9,758 nucleotides of DNA. It comes from Campylobacterales bacterium (GTDB lineage: Bacteria; Campylobacterota; Campylobacteria; Campylobacterales; JAADDG01). The notes under the pieces are model-generated. The model was not told the origin of the DNA and did no database searches. It saw only the letters and a list, made by a program, of their open reading frames with translations. Position 1 is the first letter of the stretch; every line of letters starts with the position of its first letter. A program made the translations under genes and the position numbers. The stretch spans positions 1 to 9,758 of the forward strand of contig JALVCR010000192.1 in NCBI GenBank assembly GCA_027009865.1, written 5' to 3'. This document shows positions 7,716 to 9,758 of the stretch, piece after piece.

Positions 7716-8495
7716 TTAAATTTTAATCAATTTTTTTTCCCTGTTTCTAAAAACCGCACATTTGTCAAATGCAAACTTTTTTAAGACTTCTTCTGCTTCT
7801 TTTGAATATTTTCCAACCTCCTCTGGTTTGTGGGCATCGCTTGATAAAGTTATGTCTATATCAAACTCTTTTATAAGCTCCAAAAGCTCATTTGAGGGAT
7901 AGATCTCTTTAACTGGTTTTCTAAGCCCTGAAGTGTTTATCTCAACTGCCATATTTGCCTTTTTTATCTCTTTTATCGCTTTTTTAGCTATCAATCTTAC
8001 ATCTTTTTTTGGTTTGAAATTAAAAACTTTTATCAAATCCAAATGTCCTGCTATTTGAAACAGATTTGTTTTGGCCATCTCCTCTACCGCTTGAAAATAC
8101 TCCTCCCATATTTTATCTATATCTTTGTTTTTATAAACGCTTAGATATTGGGGATTGTCAAAATTCCATGTTTTTAGATAGTGAACCGAACCTATCAGAT
8201 AATCGGTATTTGAGTTTATAACTCTCTTATCAAGATGTCCGGGTATGAAATCTACTTCATATCCAAGCAGTATCTCTATATCGTTTTTAAACTCCTCCTT
8301 TAATCTTTTTACCTTTTCTTCATAAATGGGCATCTCTTTAAACTTCATTCTGTATCCGTCGTCTGGATTTAAGGGAGCGTGATCTGCAAAACCGAAAATT
8401 TTTATATTTTTCTTTATGGCTTCTTTTATGTAATCTTCCATCTCTCCGCTTGCGTGATTGCATAAAACGGTGTGGTTGTGAAGGTCAACTTTCAT
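7716..8495 (-). CDS. hisJ: PHP-family phosphoesterase, histidinol-phosphatase (HisJ/HisK type)
   Basis: This is probably histidinol-phosphate phosphatase, which removes phosphate in the penultimate phase of histidine synthesis with a multinuclear metal centre. The 259 residues fit the HisJ family (about 260-270). PHP metal motifs appear in order: DLHNHT (H6, H8), FADHAP (H39), GYEVDF (E80), SVHYL (H105), GHLDL (H151), VEINTSG (184-190) and SSDAH (D220, H222). The start ATG has AAGGAGA 8 nt upstream. No other his gene is in view, so the substrate is assigned by family only; another small phosphate ester is possible. It lies 72 bp upstream of glnA on the same strand and is divergent from cheZ. 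As I recall, C. jejuni has glnA next to cheZ without this gene between, so its position may be lineage-specific. Confidence 0.82.
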   Translation of the reverse strand: MKVDLHNHTVLCNHASGEMEDYIKEAIKKNIKIFGFADHAPLNPDDGYRMKFKEMPIYEEKVKRLKEEFKNDIEILLGYEVDFIPGHLDKRVINSNTDYLIGSVHYLKTWNFDNPQYLSVYKNKDIDKIWEEYFQAVEEMAKTNLFQIAGHLDLIKVFNFKPKKDVRLIAKKAIKEIKKANMAVEINTSGLRKPVKEIYPSNELLELIKEFDIDITLSSDAHKPEEVGKYSKEAEEVLKKFAFDKCAVFRNREKKLIKI

Positions 8496-8522
8496 TAAAA
8501 TAATCTCCTTAAACGTCGATAT
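8496..8522 (+). promoter_or_regulatory. Candidate sigma-28 (FliA) promoter for cheZ
   Basis: TAAA (8496-8499), a 15-nt spacer and GTCGATAT (8515-8522) match the enteric FliA pattern TAAA-N15-GCCGATAA at all four -35 bases and six of eight -10 bases. The core CGATAT also fits the C. jejuni form as I remember it. Transcription would begin near 8530, leaving a leader of about 26 nt with AGGAGA at 8545-8550. A sigma-70-like TATACA (8532-8537) is an alternative but would put the start almost on the ribosome site. Confidence 0.45.
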
Positions 8523-8529
8523 TAATAAG

Positions 8530-8535
8530 ATTATA
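8530..8535 (-). promoter_or_regulatory. Candidate -10 for the hisJ-like gene
   Basis: A perfect TATAAT on the minus strand would start transcription near 8523 and give a leader of about 27 nt that includes the AAGGAGA site. No good -35 is seen, which is common in this phylum. Confidence 0.45.
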
Positions 8536-8555
8536 CACTAATTTAGGAGAATTTT

Positions 8556-9233
8556 ATGACTCAAGAGGAACTTGATAAATTAATGTCCGAGGGAATCGAT
8601 GAAGAAGTGGAAGAAGTAAATGAGAACAAAGAGCAAGGCAATAATGATAATAAAGATGAATTAATGGAAAATTTCAGAGTAAATCCAGATAACCCCTGGC
8701 CTCCGCCTCCGCCTACAGAAGAGCATAAAGTAGTAGGCCAGCTTGACGATGTTACAAGGGATTCCGAAGTTAAAGCTACCGAAATTTTCGAAAAGCTTGA
8801 GCATATAAACGATTGGCTGATGGATATAGAAGATGTATCTTCAAAAATAAATGAAGTTTTGGATAAAAATATAGAAATTTTTGATATACTATCTACAAAA
8901 TTCCCTAAAGTCTCTCACTTCTTAGAGCATTTAAATATCAATAAAGAGGCCAAAGAGAGTTTGGATAAAATCATAGAAGATTCCAGACAAAGCGCTGATG
9001 AAGTGATGATGATAATGGATATTATGCAATATCAGGATATCCATCGTCAAAAAATAGAGAGGGTTATTAATGTTATGAGAGCTTTGGCAAAATATATGAA
9101 TACCCTTTTTGAGGGTAAAGTTGACGATAGCAAAAGAGTAAGTTCAGCTGTTCATATTGTAGGAGATGAAACCGAAGATGTGGTAAGCAACGAGGATATA
9201 GAGGCTCTCATAGCGAGTTTAGGAAAAAAGTAG
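8556..9233 (+). CDS. cheZ: Chemotaxis phosphatase CheZ (Helicobacter/Campylobacter type)
   Basis: CheZ dephosphorylates CheY-P in the cytoplasm and so resets the flagellar motor signal. The 225 residues form an acidic N-terminal region (1-40), a Trp-pentaproline segment (48-53), long helices (about 60-190) and a free tail. The helix with M-Q-Y-Q-D-I-H-R-Q aligns with E. coli Q-D-L-T-G-Q: D161 and Q165 match the catalytic D143 and Q147. The tail NEDIEALIASLGKK resembles the CheY-binding C-terminus of E. coli CheZ (DDLLDSLGF). The first residues, TQEELDKLM, resemble the CheY-binding start of FliM (SQAEIDALL). AGGAGA lies 5 nt before the ATG. The U32 gene follows after 3 nt, the same neighbour as in H. 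pylori as I recall. The family is remote from enteric CheZ and is often left hypothetical. Confidence 0.9.
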   Translation: MTQEELDKLMSEGIDEEVEEVNENKEQGNNDNKDELMENFRVNPDNPWPPPPPTEEHKVVGQLDDVTRDSEVKATEIFEKLEHINDWLMDIEDVSSKINEVLDKNIEIFDILSTKFPKVSHFLEHLNINKEAKESLDKIIEDSRQSADEVMMIMDIMQYQDIHRQKIERVINVMRALAKYMNTLFEGKVDDSKRVSSAVHIVGDETEDVVSNEDIEALIASLGKK

Positions 9234-9236
9234 AGG

Positions 9237-9758
9237 ATGAAAAAACCAGAACTTCTGTCACCTGCGGGAAATCTTGAAAAACTAAAAATTGCTTTAGCCT
9301 ATGGAGCAGATGCCGTTTATGGCGGCGTTAGCCATTTTTCTTTGAGAATAAGATCGGGAAAAGAGTTTACTTATGAGAGTTTTAAAGAGGGGATAGATTA
9401 CGCCCACTCTTTGGGCAAAAAAGTTTATGTAACCATAAACGGGTTTCCTTTTAATTCTCAAATAGGGCTTTTAAAAAAGCATATAGAGAAAATGAGGGAT
9501 TTAAATCCGGACGCTTTTATCGTCTCAACTCCCGGAGTTATAAAATTATCCAAACAGATAGCTCCAGATATTCCCCTTCATCTCTCAACTCAAGCAAATG
9601 TTTTAAACTATTTGGATGCGGAAGCTTTTTATGAGATGGGAGTTAGCAGAATAATTGCCGCAAGAGAGATAAGTTTAAAAGATTTGATAGAAATTAAAAA
9701 GCATCTACCTAAACTTGAAATAGAGATTTTTGTTCACGGTTCAATGTGTTTTGCTTAC
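9237..9758 (+). CDS. trhP: U32-family protein, TrhP (YegQ)-like, 3' end outside window
   Basis: The 174 visible residues match E. coli YegQ/TrhP closely: PELLSPAGNLEKL, YGADAVYGG, the SLRIRSG strand, LGKKVYVTIN, HLSTQAN and IEIFVHGSMCFAY, where C171 lies in the family signature. TrhP acts in prephenate-dependent hydroxylation of U34 in tRNA. Older annotations call the family collagenase/protease PrtC, as for H. pylori. The ATG at 9237 follows the cheZ stop by 3 nt. AGAGG touches the start codon and AGGA lies 12 nt upstream, both poorly placed, so translation is probably coupled to cheZ. The frame is open at the right edge. TrhP rather than another U32 branch is inferred from the N-terminal half only. 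Confidence 0.85.
   Translation, partial: MKKPELLSPAGNLEKLKIALAYGADAVYGGVSHFSLRIRSGKEFTYESFKEGIDYAHSLGKKVYVTINGFPFNSQIGLLKKHIEKMRDLNPDAFIVSTPGVIKLSKQIAPDIPLHLSTQANVLNYLDAEAFYEMGVSRIIAAREISLKDLIEIKKHLPKLEIEIFVHGSMCFAY

Noticed and set aside
7714..7728. AT-rich near-palindrome GATTAAA/TTTAATC at the hisJ stop
   Set aside because: The loop is a single base and there is no GC in the stem centre, so it is neither a plausible terminator nor a clear operator.
7731..7738. Run of eight T (A8 in the coding strand) near the 3' end of the hisJ-like gene
   Set aside because: It encodes Lys-Lys in a charged tail. Phase-variable tracts in this phylum are usually longer G/C runs, and slippage here would only change the last few residues.

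Overview
The window is AT-rich and reads like a member of the Campylobacterota (Epsilonproteobacteria), though genus and species cannot be fixed. Three things point there. The cheZ gene is of the divergent Helicobacter/Campylobacter type, with an N-terminal acidic stretch, a Trp-pentaproline motif and a conserved D-x-x-x-Q catalytic helix. A U32-family gene lies directly downstream of it, as I remember for H. pylori and C. jejuni. The type I glutamine synthetase has Phe where other proteobacteria carry the adenylylated Tyr.

Layout. Positions 1-6189 (+) hold the 3' part of one giant gene: 2062 residues are visible and the reading frame is still open at the left edge. It encodes a modular exported protein with three Calx-beta domains, an SdrD-B-like domain, a parallel beta-helix, a propeller-like domain, a GEVED-like domain and a Cys-rich C-terminal region resembling MshQ-type proteins. 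A compact two-way terminator (6188-6217) separates it from convergent glnA (6216-7643, -). Upstream of glnA on the same strand is a PHP-family histidinol-phosphatase-like gene (7716-8495, -). A 60-bp divergent spacer (8496-8555) then leads to cheZ (8556-9233, +) and the start of a U32/TrhP-like gene (9237 onward, +), which runs off the right edge.

The glnA, hisJ-like, cheZ and U32 genes are housekeeping or chemotaxis genes. The giant gene is the unusual part. By eye it contains 30 acidic bacterial N-glycosylation sequons (D/E-x-N-x-S/T), the signal used by the Campylobacter oligosaccharyltransferase PglB. Of about 50 N-x-S/T sites, about 60% have an acidic residue at -2. None of the roughly 9 N-x-S/T sites in the beta-helix segment does. 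This suggests a surface protein built to be densely N-glycosylated outside its beta-helix.

Other points of note are a candidate sigma-28 promoter for cheZ lying over the hisJ-like ribosome-binding site, and CheY-binding-like peptides at both ends of CheZ. I see no tRNA, rRNA, CRISPR array, insertion sequence or phage gene.
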